From Toxonevra muliebris (Eukaryota; Arthropoda; Insecta; Diptera; Pallopteridae), in contig OY829328.1 of the NCBI GenBank assembly GCA_963691655.1, positions 86,928,400-86,992,399 of the forward strand: DNA of 64,000 nucleotides. Direction: 5' to 3'. Both the position numbers and the translations under genes were made by a program. The notes beneath the pieces were generated by a model. The model saw nothing but the letters and a program-made list of their open reading frames with translations, made no database searches and had not been told where the DNA came from. Positions 10,901-25,865 of this stretch are shown here, piece by piece (within the stretch, counting starts at the first letter, position 1; each line of letters opens with the position of its first letter).

Positions 10901-13900
10901 AATTATGCTATTTGGACCCAATTTCATTTTTATCAAGTCGGAACAGTTACGATATTTTTGGGTCTTCGTAACAAGAAATGGCCTTGCACCAACAAATGAG
11001 TGTGTTTATCCAATGTTGTTCTTGTACAACGGTGTCAACTCTTCTTATAGTTTTGCCATGGTCTTGCTATTTTGTATTCGTGTATCGAAGAGAATGAGAA
11101 AAAGCTGAATTGAGAGTGCAGAGAGGAAGTTAAGGATACAGAAGTTACTGCGTTCACAATTGGCTTTAAACAAATATTACACTTTGGCAAATTTGACGTT
11201 AATCGATGCGGTCTGCTTACATTTATAACTTTTCCGATTAAGAAATCAGTAGTATTCACATAAGTATGTTCATAAATAAAAATTTTATATTAACATAAAT
11301 ATACGTACTTATAGAGATATATAATAATAACTACTCACTGACTTATTCCATTTACGATCGAGTATGCACTCAATTCCCGGTGCAATTGAATTGCGACCAA
11401 CCATAAACTGTGGTCTTACGATTTTTGATAATTCTGGTGTTTCATCGACGAATTTTTGTATTACATAGTACAGACACTTCGCACTATAACGTCGTTCAAC
11501 AAAAATTAAACAACATATATCTTTCGGATCCTTTCCAGCAAAAATCGATTGCATAAAGGTGAGCAGCGAACGCAATTTTGGTGTTGCAAAGTTGAAAATT
11601 ATTTCAATCGTATGCATTTCACTATCTTTAGGATTATCCGTATCCACGAGATCTTTTATTTTATTTATGATCATATGGCGTATATGCTCACATTTACAAA
11701 TAACGTAACGATATAAATCACGTAACGAAATTGTTTCAGCTTGACGTTTTTTTATTTCAAATTCTATTATTGGAGACATCATTGCAATCGCAGCTGCATA
11801 TAGTCCAAAATCATCCATTTGATACATAAAATCTCGAAGTAGATTTTTAATATAATTCTTTTTGTTCGGTTCACGTATATTGGCAAGTCCTTTAGTTAAC
11901 TTCATTGGGATGTTGCCAAGATCCCAGGAATCGATGTCTTTAAATAATGTAGTAATTTTACTTATGATGATTTTTTCCAATTCGAACGAATGTTTTCCCG
12001 ATACTGAATATGTTACAATTTTTTCTTGGGGTTTGGTAGAGTACCTGTATTGATTCATAGGTAAAAATAATGGAAAAAAACAAAAAAAATATTAAATAAT
12101 ATTTTATAAATACACAAAACTTTTATGATTCTGTTTTTACACACTTACACCATAACATTTTCAAATTGCTCCATACTGCTAACCGTCACTATATTACCAC
12201 GGAATGTTGCTTCAAGATTTAACAGTTCCTGCTGTATATTGTTTAATTTATTGCCTTTTAGCAGTACGCCTGTTAAACCAATAACTCGTGGTAATTTACT
12301 TTTATCGGCATACGTAAATAAACGCATAAATTCATGCATGGGATGCGATTTCGTAGCATGATGACATTCGTCAATAATAACAATACTTAAATCCGTTATT
12401 TTTAGGTAGTTCTGTGCTACAATATCCAAGAAAATTTGCGCTGTTCCAACAAGTACCTATAAAAGCGAAACATACATATGAAGTGGGGCATACATAATTA
12501 TTTTGTATAAGATTTTAATCACTCAATGAATTACCTGATTTTCTTTTATTTCTTCATTCCATTTTTTACGGCTCCAATTATCAACATCACGTTCGCCCAC
12601 ATAAAAGCCAATCTTCAAATTGATTAGACTCTTCAAGGCAATCGCCTGTTGTCGAGCTAATTCCACAGTGTTGCACATGAATATAGCACGTTTGCCACCA
12701 TTATCAATGGTTCTATATGAAATGATTATATAAATGTATTAAATTTCAAGTTTATTGCGCTGTTGCCAATACTAAAAACTTTTTAATATTAAGTAAGGAG
12801 GTTCAGGGCAACAATATGATTGCTAATTTCTTTGGCATACTAACCATCTTATATTTAAATTTGAGCTCTTAGAGCGTGTAAGGGATGGTGCAGTGTGCCC
12901 TTTTACTAAAGAACGTACCTACTACGCATCTCTTTACATATAATGCGAAATTTTAACTTAATATTACAAATTAATTTGTAGATAGGTTTAGGGCATCGAG
13001 GCCATATACACCGGTAGTTATGATGTAGTACATTTCATTAATTGCATCTAATTATTTCGGTTCAAATAGTTTTATTGAAAATTTAAACTTAAAATTGAGA
13101 TAACATATGTTCCGAGTGATATGGATATCGTATGGATACCAAAATATCTTTGCACTTTAATCACTCTTCACTATATAATCTGTTGTATTTAATTAAATTA
13201 TTTTTTTTTTTACTTAATTGTATATATCTTTGTTTGGATTTAATCCACAGACTGCATTGTTAATTCTTGTCTTTAATATTGTTGTTTAGTTTATTACTTA
13301 TGTAAGGTATAAACTTTGTTCTCTAGTCTGTAAGGATATTATATTGTCCATAGACTAAATAAATAAATAAAAAAAAAATAGATTAAAAAGCCTGAATGGA
13401 TTTCAAAGTTAATTAGCTTATAGAACAAAATTACAGTCAATATTGTCCAATACTGCAAACTAAAGCAGGACCTTGATCGTATAGAGTATTGAAAATAGTA
13501 ATTCTATTATTTATATGCGAATTTCCAACATTGTGCTGCTTAAACAGATGGAGCATATCACTATAGGTATTAATATATTAAATATTGGTAGCGCTACAAG
13601 TAGAACATTACAACACTTCTTCTTTGAGTGCTATTGCTCTCTGCATGAGCACTCATGCGGGTGTGAAGCGGTGAAAAGCTTGCGGGGTAGACAAAGATGC
13701 ACGGTTGGTGATATTGCTTCTCACCCCTTCTTGCCTTCAAACTCCTCATGCAAGCATTAAAATACCGCATGGTCATGCAGTGTGTAATAAGGGTCTTTGT
13801 CTGTATAAGGAATGTTAAATATTGAATTCAGCTGACGAAACATAGACCGTTACTAAAATTATTTGAGAAGATAGAACACAGTTTTGCCTGCAACGCCACC

Positions 13901-14228
13901 TGCTATAAATTCACCATGCATGCATGCACATGTATTTCAATCAATCAAAACTACGAAACGCGATCAATTTTAATTCGAACTCAACTCACTCTTGCAGCTC
14001 ATGAGAGAAACGTTTCAATGCTAATATTGCAACATAAGTTTTCCCTGCTCCTGTTGGCAGATAGATAATCCCATTTCGTTCGGTTACATATTCCAATAGA
14101 TCCAGCTGATATCGACGCGGTTGAAATTGGTTTGCAGGAAGCTAACAAAAATAGATAATTTTTAATGAATATATTAGCATTTCACGAAACACACGTAAAC
14201 TTACACTTCCTTTTGCATCCGTTGACAT
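4957..14228 (-). CDS. Dcr-2: Dicer-2, siRNA-producing RNase III, 9 coding exons, 1691 aa
   Basis: Coding exons in transcript order: 14228-14205, 14141-13990, 12712-12535, 12456-12149, 12044-11339, 9683-9153, 9062-8888, 8703-7634, 6888-4957; together 5076 nt in one frame. Dicer-2 cuts long dsRNA into 21-nt siRNAs with R2D2 and loads Ago2; it is the core antiviral RNAi sensor of flies. Domains: helicase with Walker A LPTGAGKT (36-43), DECH (147-150) and motif VI QTKGRAR (501-507); Dicer dimerisation (DUF283) domain about 555-650; PAZ about 870-975; RNase IIIa with ERSELLGDS and acidic residues E1208, D1212, D1364, E1367; RNase IIIb with E1468, D1472, D1583, E1586; dsRBD about 1625-1688. All eight catalytic acids are present. 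An intact helicase ATP site with DECHH distinguishes it from Dicer-1, whose fly helicase is degenerate. Length is close to the roughly 1720 aa of Drosophila Dcr-2. Intron 8 carries a hAT-type MITE. Confidence 0.96.
6889..7633 (-). other. Dcr-2 intron 8 with MITE insertion
   Basis: This intron lies between the PAZ exon and the double RNase III exon. It is flanked by GTAAGA (donor) and CAG (acceptor) on the minus strand. About 40 percent of it is a 297-bp inverted-repeat element at 7283-7579, whose right edge is only 54 bp from the donor. The frame does not continue usefully through the intron. Confidence 0.85.
7283..7579. mobile_element. hAT-type MITE, 297 bp, with intact 8-bp target duplication
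   Basis: Terminal inverted repeats are CAGTGTGGCCAACT and its exact complement AGTTGGCCACACTG. The element is flanked on both sides by CTCATTTC (7275-7282 and 7580-7587), an 8-bp target site duplication. The CAGTG start and 8-bp duplication are hallmarks of the hAT superfamily. It has no coding capacity, so it must be moved in trans. A second, diverged copy of the same family is at 40796-41061. Confidence 0.92.
9684..11338 (-). other. Dcr-2 intron 5 (1.65 kb)
   Basis: This intron interrupts the C-terminal helicase domain between residues 456 and 457. It contains a GT microsatellite (about 9909-9925), a 12-bp inverted repeat AAGATCAAGTGT (9896-9907) with complement near 9973-9984, and an imperfect hairpin at 10811-10885. 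I see no gene in it. Its large size relative to neighbouring introns suggests repeat accumulation. Confidence 0.7.
10811..10885. repeat. Imperfect intronic hairpin, ~75 nt
   Basis: The centre is the palindrome CTCGCAACTGTTGCGAG, and pairing continues outward with bulges (TTTCTAA with TTAGAAA, and TTTAACT with AGTTAAA). Size and shape are in the range of a small-RNA precursor, but there is no recognised mature microRNA sequence. It may equally be a relic of an inverted-repeat element. Confidence 0.45.
12713..13989 (-). other. Dcr-2 intron 2 (1.28 kb)
   Basis: The intron separates the Walker A exon from the next helicase exon. It begins with GTGAGT and ends with ATAG on the minus strand. Near 13357-13380 on the plus strand a run TAAATAAATAAATAAAAAAA follows a unique stretch, resembling the 3' tail of a non-LTR retroposon, but I cannot identify a coding part. 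Nothing else stands out. Confidence 0.6.
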
Positions 14229-16853
14229 CTTTTTCTATATATTACTTTTTTTTTTAATTTGATTTCCTTTGTTTTATCAGTTCGCTTCACAATAGCAAAT
14301 GCGTCCATTCATTCCAAATTGTACTGAAGTTTTGAAATATCGCTGCTAGTTTGTGGATCTGATGCAGTCGTTGTTCTTATTGGGTGTGTACTTACAAAGC
14401 ATACGTGGCCCTCACTCGTTCGGCACACTCGATGCCGCTTTAATTTCTTTGCAGTCTTTCTTATCCCCACGCTGCATTTGCAATATTTTATTATGTGATT
14501 TCCCTAATTCGTTTCACATTTCTTCGTATTTTAGTTTGTTTATTGCGAATGTGACATCTGATAAGTTTTTAATAGTGATACAGAAATAGTGAGCGACTAC
14601 TTTTATATAAAGCGCTGCCACATCGCATTGACTACGAAAAAGCTGCACTATTTCTTCAACCTTAGCTTAAAATTTCAGAGCAAACAGAGTATGCGTTTAC
14701 TTATGTTTCTAAAACTTTTCTTACGGACTTATTCTTAGGTAGGTGGAAAAACTCATCTCAGGACTTATATGGAGTCAACGGCAGAAAATACTTCCAGTTG
14801 AGATATAATGATATTCCAGCAAATCAAAAACAGATTATAATATGGTAATTTTCAATATCGCGTTATAAAAGGATCCTAAATCAAAAGTAATCAAATCCGT
14901 ATTAGTTGAAAAAAAAAAAAACACCTCACAAAAAGTTACAGTTGCACAGTAGAAAGCGAATGAAAAACAACGAGCTTGCTTTGGTTTGTGTGAGATAACA
15001 CAAACTCGGGCAGAAACGGGCAGCTGATATTAACAGATTATAATCTTAAAACGTTGGCCAATCTTAAGAAAAAAATCCCAATAAGGGACTCAGGGGGAAA
15101 ACAACGAAAACTTTTGCTGAAATTTAATTATATGGACAAAAAAAAACTAATAATTGTATCAGCACAACATTAATTTTGTAAAAAGGACACAACAAGTTAA
15201 GAACACTACAATTATTTAAAAATGAAGCTAATACCTTTCTTTTCAATATTCATTTTGATTTATATCAATACAAAACTGATTTATATTAATTTAATTTAAG
15301 TTGCCCTTCACTTTCAACCGGCTCATACTAATTACACCAACTAATTACATGCCCTCTCTTTTGAAGCTATTCTTAAAAAGTACGGTTATAATAAAACTTT
15401 TGAAAAGCTCTTTCTTATAGGAAATAGTGATGACATATTCGATACCAAATTTGTAACTTCGATTTCATTATTTTTGGCCTATGGCAGCGACCATTCTATG
15501 GTAATAGACTCTTTCGTATTTTTTACAAAATTCAAAATTTATTATCGTCGCTTATGCAGAAAATAAGCAAAATAGTTGTATCAACATTTGTTGGTTATGA
15601 AATCAAAAAAGGAGGGGAAAAAAAATAAGAAACCAGCCACTAATTGGGAGTCAAACCCAGAACCCCACAGATGAGAGTCCATGATGCTTGTCACCAGATC
15701 ACGCAGCGGATGAAATTGAAAGGTAATTTTAAATGCAAAAGCTTTCACTTAGGTGAATTCGCAAGACTTTTTTTTGTCCCAGTTCCTCAACAATACGTAA
15801 GCGAAATTCCAATTAGTCTCTTGACTGGGATATGAAAAGCGAATTCTTTTTCTTTCTATCAAAAAGGTAAAGCTTTTACGAGCTTTTACATTGACATACA
15901 TGTTGTCATACTTGTATGCAGTCTTACGAAAAAACCATCAGAAAGTCAATTCAGATCTTTGTTTTTAGTTGGTCAAATGTGATATTAAATTTCATTCGTA
16001 CGAAAACTTCGAGCGTAATGGCGGACGCAGCACTTGTTATAAGTGATATTTTGTTTTTGTCAGTTTGTTTTTTTGCATTTAATTTTTTACTTAACATGCT
16101 TCAGAAAGACTCCTATAAATTTCAAAAAATTCTCTTCAAAATTTTTGGCATTGATTAAAATTTTTTTTCAAAAGCAAAAATTATATGAATATTTGACTGA
16201 AAGTCGCTATTGTTATTAAGGTTTTTTCACAGAAAAAGCTACCTTGCATAAAAACTAAAATAAAGTATGGCATCACTTTTACGATTATACCAACTCTGCA
16301 CATCATGACGTCATACATCATTTACTCAAGCACTGTTTAAAAAACTATAATTTTTTTTAAGTTTACCTTGATTTCATAAAAATTTCAACTGATTAAAGTC
16401 GTTGTTGTATTTGTATTATATCATAAATAATTAGGTCCTTGCCACTTGATTAATTCGTAAATTGATATCGTAAATCTATGCAAGAGCAACCCTGTGGACA
16501 TGTACTTTTGATTTCCTCATTCGAAAAAAGTCATCAATTTTCATTTTAACGTACGTGCAAAGAAAAGAAAGAGAATAACAAAAACAAATGGTGAATTTAT
16601 CTTGTTTTTCTTGAAAATTCAGTGCAGCACGCTAAGTGAAAATTGCAAGAAAGAATATTCCAGAAATAAAATTTTAAAGTGCAATAATAATAAAAGCTAA
16701 AAAACAAAAGACAAATTTAAAAATTTACAAAACTGTGAAGACAAAGTGTGCGAGTGTGTGTGAAAATAGGGAGAGGAAAAAGGTGGAGTAGCAAAAACAA
16801 CAACAACAGCAGCTGCAGCAGAATTTATTCCAGACCTCAAAAAATATTGAACA
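14229..16853. other. Divergent intergenic region between Dcr-2 and TBCE
   Basis: The 2.6-kb spacer separates two divergently transcribed genes, so it should hold both promoters and both 5' UTRs. The last 200 bp before the TBCE start are purine- and A-rich with CAACAACAACAGCAGC, as usual for fly 5' UTRs. One tRNA-like patch lies at 15631-15711. The remaining open frames (for example 14353-14589 and 15916-16158) show no recognisable domain. Confidence 0.55.
15631..15711 (-). repeat. Possible tRNA-derived SINE fragment or tRNA pseudogene
   Basis: On the minus strand GGTTTGACTCC matches the Pol III B-box consensus GGTTCGANTCC at 10 of 11 positions (15657-15647). A looser A-box-like TGGTGACAAGC lies about 30 nt upstream (15697-15687). 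A T-arm with four of five pairs can be drawn, but the acceptor stem pairs poorly, so this is not a functional tRNA. Confidence 0.35.
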
Positions 16854-18692
16854 ATGGTTGGTATAATTGATGAATATATACGTTATCCACTTGGATCACG
16901 AATAAAAATCGGTGATAATTGTGGCACTGTAAAATATGTGGGTGAGGTGAGTAATACATAAATGATGGAGGAAGAAAAAAAAATCAATAAAATACAAATA
17001 AAATTATTTTTTTTTGGCAAATAGGTTGTTGGTCATGCAGGCATTTGGCTTGGCATCGAATGGGACGATCCAAAACGTGGTAAACACAATGGATGCGTTG
17101 ATGGCAAACGTTACTTTCAGACCCAACATCCAACTGCTGGTAGTTTTATACGTCCCGGTAAAGTAGGGCCGTTTGAGTCACTGGAGGAAGCGGCACGCAG
17201 CCGTTATCTGGACTATACGTCGCAGTGTCTGGACGAATCGCAGATACGCGAAGCGCAACAATCATTCCAAGCTTCACTCTTCGAGGTGGTTGGAATGGAT
17301 AAAATTGCACGCAAGCAAAGTAAATTTGAGCAGCTAACAGATGTAAGTGTTGATGGCTGTGCCGTTAATGCCGCAGGGTACCTGAAAGATTTCAGCATTT
17401 TGACAACGCTGAATTTAAGCAGTACGCTCATTTGGAACTGGGAAATTGTGGCGGATATTGTGAAGCAGATACCGACGTTGATCAATTTGAATTTGAGGTA
17501 ACATGGTGGTAATAGGCGAAGAAGAAGTTATCTTGAATTTAATTGGTTGATTCTATTTACAGTTGCAATCGTTTGGTAATGCCTACCGATGCACAGGTGA
17601 TCGATTTGGAACCATCATTCCGGCATCTTCAGTTTATAAATTTACGTAATTGTGGTTTTACAGAGTGGTCTGATGTTATGCAGGTGGCACGTCTTTGGCC
17701 GAATATCATTTCATTGGGTTTGCAGGAGAATCCATTGAGCGAATTGAGCGAAGTGAATTGCAAAGAAATATTCAAAAATTTAAAGTAAGAAACTCACAAA
17801 TTATTTAGTTATTGTACGAAAACTTATCACTTTCATTCGCAGAGAGCTCGATTTGCATCGCACTAAAATCCTGGATTTCGATCAAGTTTGTAAATTGGGA
17901 AATATAAAAACGTTAACCTCATTAAATCTCATGGAAAATGGCATTGAAGAAATTAAGCTACCTGATTGTGAACCAAATACAAAGTTAAACATTTTCGTAT
18001 CGTTAGAACAATTGAATTTACTCTATAATCCCATATGGAATGAGGTAGATGCATTCAACGAATTGGATAAGTTGCCGCAATTGAAACGATTAAATAAGAC
18101 ACCACATTTGAAATCGGATTTCGACGAAATGTTCTCCAAAGCAGTGGCAACCATTTCCAATTTAGAAGTGATCAACAAAATTCACATTACAGCGGAGGAG
18201 CGGCGTGGCGCTGAATATGATATATGGAAGAAATATGCTTTAGAATGGCTGCAATCGTTTAAAGTACCAGATACATTACGTGAATTCTATAAGAAACATC
18301 GTTCGTATGCAAATATTATAAAAAGTAAGTAGAGATTATTAAAAAATTGTTATTTAAAATTTTAACAAACCCCTTATTTCTTTATTCAAGGATGTGGCTC
18401 ACCCGCTGAATTTGTACCGCTCAACAGTGTTAAGCAATCAAATCTTATAAAAATGCGCATACAAAATTATCAAACTGGTGAAATTTGGGAGAAGAAAGTA
18501 CCACGCATGATTACAGTACAAACACTGCAAGGACTGATTATAAAACGTTTTCATTTGGAACAGAATACTATGCCACAATTATCGTATACCGATGGGAAAC
18601 ATTCAGAATTGAATGTATCAATGGATAATGGGGCGAAAACGTTAGATTTCTATTCGGTACAAGATAATGACATAGTAATTGTAAAGTGGTAA
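16854..18692 (+). CDS. Tbce: Tubulin-folding cofactor E, 5 exons, 523 aa
   Basis: Exons are 16854-16946, 17025-17497, 17563-17784, 17843-18324 and 18391-18692 (1572 nt). TBCE binds alpha-tubulin and, with cofactors C and D, drives tubulin heterodimer assembly in the cytosol. Three expected modules appear in order: an N-terminal CAP-Gly domain with the GIWLGIEWDDPKRGKHNG core at residues 37-54; leucine-rich repeats across about 150-430 (LTTLNLSST, LINLNLS, LTSLNLMEN and similar); and a C-terminal ubiquitin-like domain from about 440, ending in the chain terminus VIVKW. Length is near that of human TBCE (527 aa). The CAP-Gly signature reads GKHNG where most family members have GKNDG or GKHDG. 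Exon 1 covers only the first 31 residues. Its promoter faces the Dcr-2 promoter across 2.6 kb. Identification is firm. Confidence 0.95.
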
Positions 18693-20488
18693 AACATCAA
18701 TGATGGGAGAAAGCAAAAGAGAATTAATGCATGTTATATCGTTATATATCATTAGCTTGAGCTTTATTACTCTCTTATCTCTTTAAACGTTGATTGTATT
18801 ATTTAGAACTTCAAAATTATAAATATTTTTCACTGGCAATTTATTACTTGATTATTTAGACTTATAGAAACTGATATTCTTGCAAGGGACTTTTTTCTCT
18901 TATAAATTTGAAAATTTGTTTGTTTTTTATACTTATTACAAAATATACGTATACATATTACACTAATCATTCAATGCAAATGAAGTTACAAATAAAAACA
19001 ATTATTTATTAATTTAAAACTGCAAAATTTGTTGTAATTGAAAACAAACATGCTCAAAAATAATGGGAAACAATGAAACATGAGCATATAGGCGTGAGTT
19101 TGTAAATACAATTGAATAGCAGGTGCGATACAATTCGTGCTTTCCTTTTCACATTGACAACAAATTTAAAAAAAAGGCAGATGAGTACTTTATCCCTGTC
19201 GGAAAATAGGTAATGCAATATGTAAATCAATAGAAGAATTCGTGGGCGAAAAGGTTATTGACGAATACCTATATCATATGTTAAGTTAAAAGGTAATCTT
19301 TCAACATAGAAATTAATGAACAAATTATATTAACAATTAACATATTTTCTTTCATTTCTCTTTTGTAATTTTTAAAAAGTTAAAAAACAGTTATCATAAA
19401 ATAACAATTTTTGTGGACTATTGCTGAAATTTTCTTAGAACCAACTATGTCAAAGTATTTTATATTTACGCGTTTAAATGGTTTTCGTTTAATTTAAGTT
19501 TCCTTTTTAGTCAGCATCTGATTTTCTGTTTGTAGGTGAGGGAGGGGAGACGAAAGTGAACGAGTCAAAATCGGTTGTATTAACGATTTTATACCGATTT
19601 TTAACGTTTGCCTTTTACAATTTTTGCTCTCTGTTCAGAAAAAATAGGTAGTTAGAAAAAACAGAAGAGTTCCTATCTCTTTCTTACTACCTATTTTTTC
19701 TACCTCTCCATTTCAAACAGGCGTTCATGCTTGCGCCCGTGTGAACAGCGGCTAAAAGCTTTCGACGATGGAACAAGAAAACAAAACAGAATATGTAAAA
19801 ATTTAAATGTATTTTTTAATTCTTACTTTAATTTTAATTAAGAGAAATTACATATTTGTCGGATTCCTGTAAACTCTTAAATGCCTCGTAAACAGTATAA
19901 ACATGTAAACTTCCTGTCAAATTTTATATACATTTCGACTAGTTTACACACTTTACTAGTTTACGAGTTTATAAGAAGCGGATTATCAATTAAAAATCAA
20001 TTTTCCTTCCGTTAACAAAAATGTAATAAGACTTTCTACTCTCAATGAAATTTTACAACGGCAACACTGATAGTTCAACTCTTACCATGCAGTGTGTTTA
20101 GTGCACGCTACTCAACCCAGTAGCATTCTGCTGTCAGATATATGCTGAAGAAATGTCAGTGTAAAAACAAAGAAATATAAACTCTACACATTGAAAATCA
20201 CATCATAGAAACGCGAAAGAGTAGAAAAGTGCAGTTCCGTGTTGAAAAAAGAAAAAATATAAGTTTTTTGTTTAAAAATAATTATTTATTTACGTTATTG
20301 TTGCAATTTCGTTTATATTTTATCAGTAAATATATGTATATTTCATGTAGAAAATATTAACTTCTTTTAAAAGTGAGAATTGCAAAGAAAAAAAAACAAA
20401 CAAGCAAAAAAGTTATTGAAATCCAACGATAGAAAAAACCAAAATAAATAAAACAATACGGAAAAACCATTAAAATAACATAAAAAAT
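18693..20488. other. TBCE 3' UTR and spacer to Rab4
   Basis: A polyadenylation signal AATAAA near 18991 lies about 300 bp past the TBCE stop. The middle carries a degraded foldback element at 19631-19755. The right end, from about 20150, is A-rich and probably Rab4 5' UTR. I see no additional gene. Confidence 0.55.
19631..19755. mobile_element. Degraded foldback element, family of 34767-34936
   Basis: The right arm GGCGTTCATGCTTGCGCCCGTGTGAACAGCGGCT (19720-19753, shown only by its ends elsewhere) is complementary to the opening arm of the element at 34767. Internal parts ATAGGTAGTTAGAAAAAA and TCTTTCTTAC also recur in both copies. The left arm is reduced to CTGTTCAG, so this is a decayed copy. 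Confidence 0.65.
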
Positions 20489-23763
<3,275 letters not shown>

Positions 23764-24888
23764 ATAATGAATAGTACCTAGAGTGGTTAAATTTTTGAAA
23801 ATTCCCCAAAAACAAACGAAAATGCTGAAAATGTTTATTTTTAAAATTAAACTTAAATTGTATAATCTCAAAATTTATGAAAACTAAAAAAAAAAAAAAA
23901 AAACAAAAAGAAAATACAAGCGAAATATTGTAGTTGTATGTACAAGTGTAAATTAGTTTTAAGAAAAAATATGATTCTCTTTTCCTCACTTTTTTTAATG
24001 TTTGTTCGAAATTCATTCCGTTTTCTCATAGAAAGTGCGTGCCCTTTGTTGCTTACGTCTCTTATTAGTTAAATATTGGTTTTATTTTATAAGTTTTTAT
24101 TGATTTTTTTAATGTATTATTTAAAAAACTCAAATTATAGGTTGTTCTTTTATTTAATTAATTTCATATTAATTATATGTTTATTTTTTATTTTGAATAT
24201 AAACCATTTGCCAGTTTTTATCCAAAAATAAAGTGGAAACAAAAATTTAAAAAATAAGCATTTTTTTTTGTATATACGCAAAAATAAACAAACAAAGAAA
24301 ATCTATTTAGTTTGTAAAACTTTATAAATAATAAAAGTATTTGAATAAAATGTTATTTCAACACAAACTGAAGCTTGCACTATATAAATCTACTTATCTT
24401 CTTTTGAGAATACAAGCCATAAAAGACCTTATTTTGTGCAGTACATGAACATAATATATAATTTCAAAATTTGTGTTTAGACTCAGGCCGACGATTCGTA
24501 GAAATATATATTTAACACATTGACAGCTAAGCCAATTTGGGAAAAAATTTGAAGGTGAAACAAAGTGGTCTTGCTTGTATTTCCGTTTATCTAATTTTTT
24601 CAAATTAGCTTGTCCTGCTAGTTCATCTCAGTGTCAATTATATTTGGATGCTATGGCCTCCAGTGGCATATAGTTTTCATACAAATGTGAATGACAGAAC
24701 TCACTGTGTCGAACATGGGTTATAAAAATATATCACTTAGAAGTAGAAGCTTTCCGTTAAAGAAAATACCAGAAATACTCGCGTAGAAAAACCCATAGCA
24801 TAATTACTCTTATATAAAAAAATTTATTTCATTAATTCAAACATTAAAACAAATATGTACCTTTTTAGTACCCTATTAAAACACTAAA
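23764..24888. other. Rab4 3' UTR and convergent spacer
   Basis: This is the Rab4 3' UTR, with AATAAA signals near 24226, 24280 and 24343, followed by the 3' side of the minus-strand small membrane-protein gene. I see no other gene. Confidence 0.6.
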
Positions 24889-25147
24889 TTAACCTGTTTT
24901 CTTTTCGTTGAAATTTTGATAACAATTTATCGGATCTTTTGCTGTATAATGAAAACAAGTTTTGCGGCTACCCATGAAATTCTATTGGGGAAGAAAAATT
25001 GGTTATTTTTACCATAGACACCAAAACTCCAAAAAACTTTACCCGAAGATCACCAAAAATGAGAGTCCACAGGAAAACAAAAACTGCCGGCATCACAGTA
25101 AACAATAGCAGCAGTTCAAAATTTGTAAATGTATCAATTGGTGACAT
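24889..25147 (-). CDS. Unrecognised small single-pass membrane protein, 2 exons, 65 aa
   Basis: Two exons, 25147-25043 and 24981-24889, are separated by a 61-bp intron with good borders (GTAAAG ... CAATAG); both phases are zero and the joined frame ends in TAA. The protein starts MSPIDTFTNFE, has one hydrophobic segment at about residues 12-32 (LLLLFTVMPAVFVFLWTLIFG), then a basic tail with two cysteines (C44 and C55, spacing CX10C). I do not recognise the family. Its ATG is 320 bp from the ATG of the UQCR11-like gene on the other strand, so the two very likely share a bidirectional promoter. A mitochondrial inner-membrane role is a guess from that pairing only. Support comes from the clean intron, sensible composition and coherent frame; expression evidence is lacking, and a chance open frame is not fully excluded. 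Confidence 0.65.
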
Positions 25148-25467
25148 TGTTTAATATATTTCCAACTTATTGAAAATAGTTTGAATTTTATTCAGAGAAT
25201 ATTCTTTATTAAATTATTGTACGTGATTACTGATTGGTTGTTTGATGACTAAATTTTGTAGACTTTTATTATCTTTGGAATTATTATGTACTAAAATCAT
25301 ATGTCAAAAAGTACACTACGAACATGTGAATATGCGTACTGTACTTCATTTTTTGTAATTGTAATTTCTACACACTGACTTTTTACTGTCAATTTTTATT
25401 AGTACAATTTTTTGTCTCATTCATTTAAGAAGTTATTGGATTTTCCTTCAATATTAAAAATAATAAA
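25148..25467. promoter_or_regulatory. Likely bidirectional promoter region
   Basis: The 320 bp between two divergent ATG codons must hold both promoters and both 5' UTRs. No TATA box at a convincing position or named motif was recognised. The compact spacing is the evidence. Confidence 0.5.
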
Positions 25468-25865
25468 ATGAGGCTTCCCTTCGGAAAGAAACACGCAGAA
25501 ATTGCAACATCCTTGTAAGTTAAAAACTAAGAAAAACAAATGATGGATTTATCAAAATTACCTAGGCCAAGTAAACGAAAAAGAAAATCAATGTAACCAC
25601 GAAAAAATGAAGTCACAATATTTGCATTGCATAACTACGTCAAGGTGGTTAGTTTTGGTGGCGATTGTTGATGTTTCCCGTTTCAAACTTGACTTGGGAA
25701 ATTCTCTTGTTTTCTTAAAATTATTTTTTAATTGTTTTTTACAGCGTTTCATCTGCCGCAGGTTTCGGTGGTGCAGCCGGTTTAGCGCTTCTTTACTTTA
25801 CAGATTGGAAGTTGGTGCTGCAATATATGCCCATCTATGGTTCCAAATTTGATAAGCCAGAATAA
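25468..25865 (+). CDS. UQCR11: Cytochrome bc1 complex small subunit, UQCR11/6.4-kDa type, 2 exons, 55 aa
   Basis: Exons 25468-25514 and 25745-25865 join in frame (168 nt). The protein is a single-pass subunit of mitochondrial complex III: a short basic matrix-side N-terminus ([13 protein letters not shown]), a Gly/Ala-rich transmembrane helix at about residues 17-34, and the family hallmark [18 protein letters not shown] at 34-51, matching the ATDW...L..VP...GKF pattern of UQCR11. Length equals that of the animal 6.4-kDa subunit (about 56 aa). The subunit sits at the periphery of the Rieske-containing part of the complex. A polyadenylation signal AATAAA follows 22 bp after the stop (near 25888). 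The neighbour on the opposite strand is the unrecognised small membrane protein. The assignment rests on a short sequence but the motif is distinctive. Confidence 0.87.

Noticed and set aside
13842..13865. Shared 16-bp string ATAGACCGTTACT-like at 13842 and near 22099
   Set aside because: It is too short to define a repeat family. It may be part of a dispersed element but the flanks do not align.
4957..14228. Identification as Dicer-1
   Set aside because: The helicase ATP site is intact ([13 protein letters not shown]), and the PAZ and RNase III sequences and total length resemble Dicer-2. Fly Dicer-1 is much longer with a degenerate helicase.
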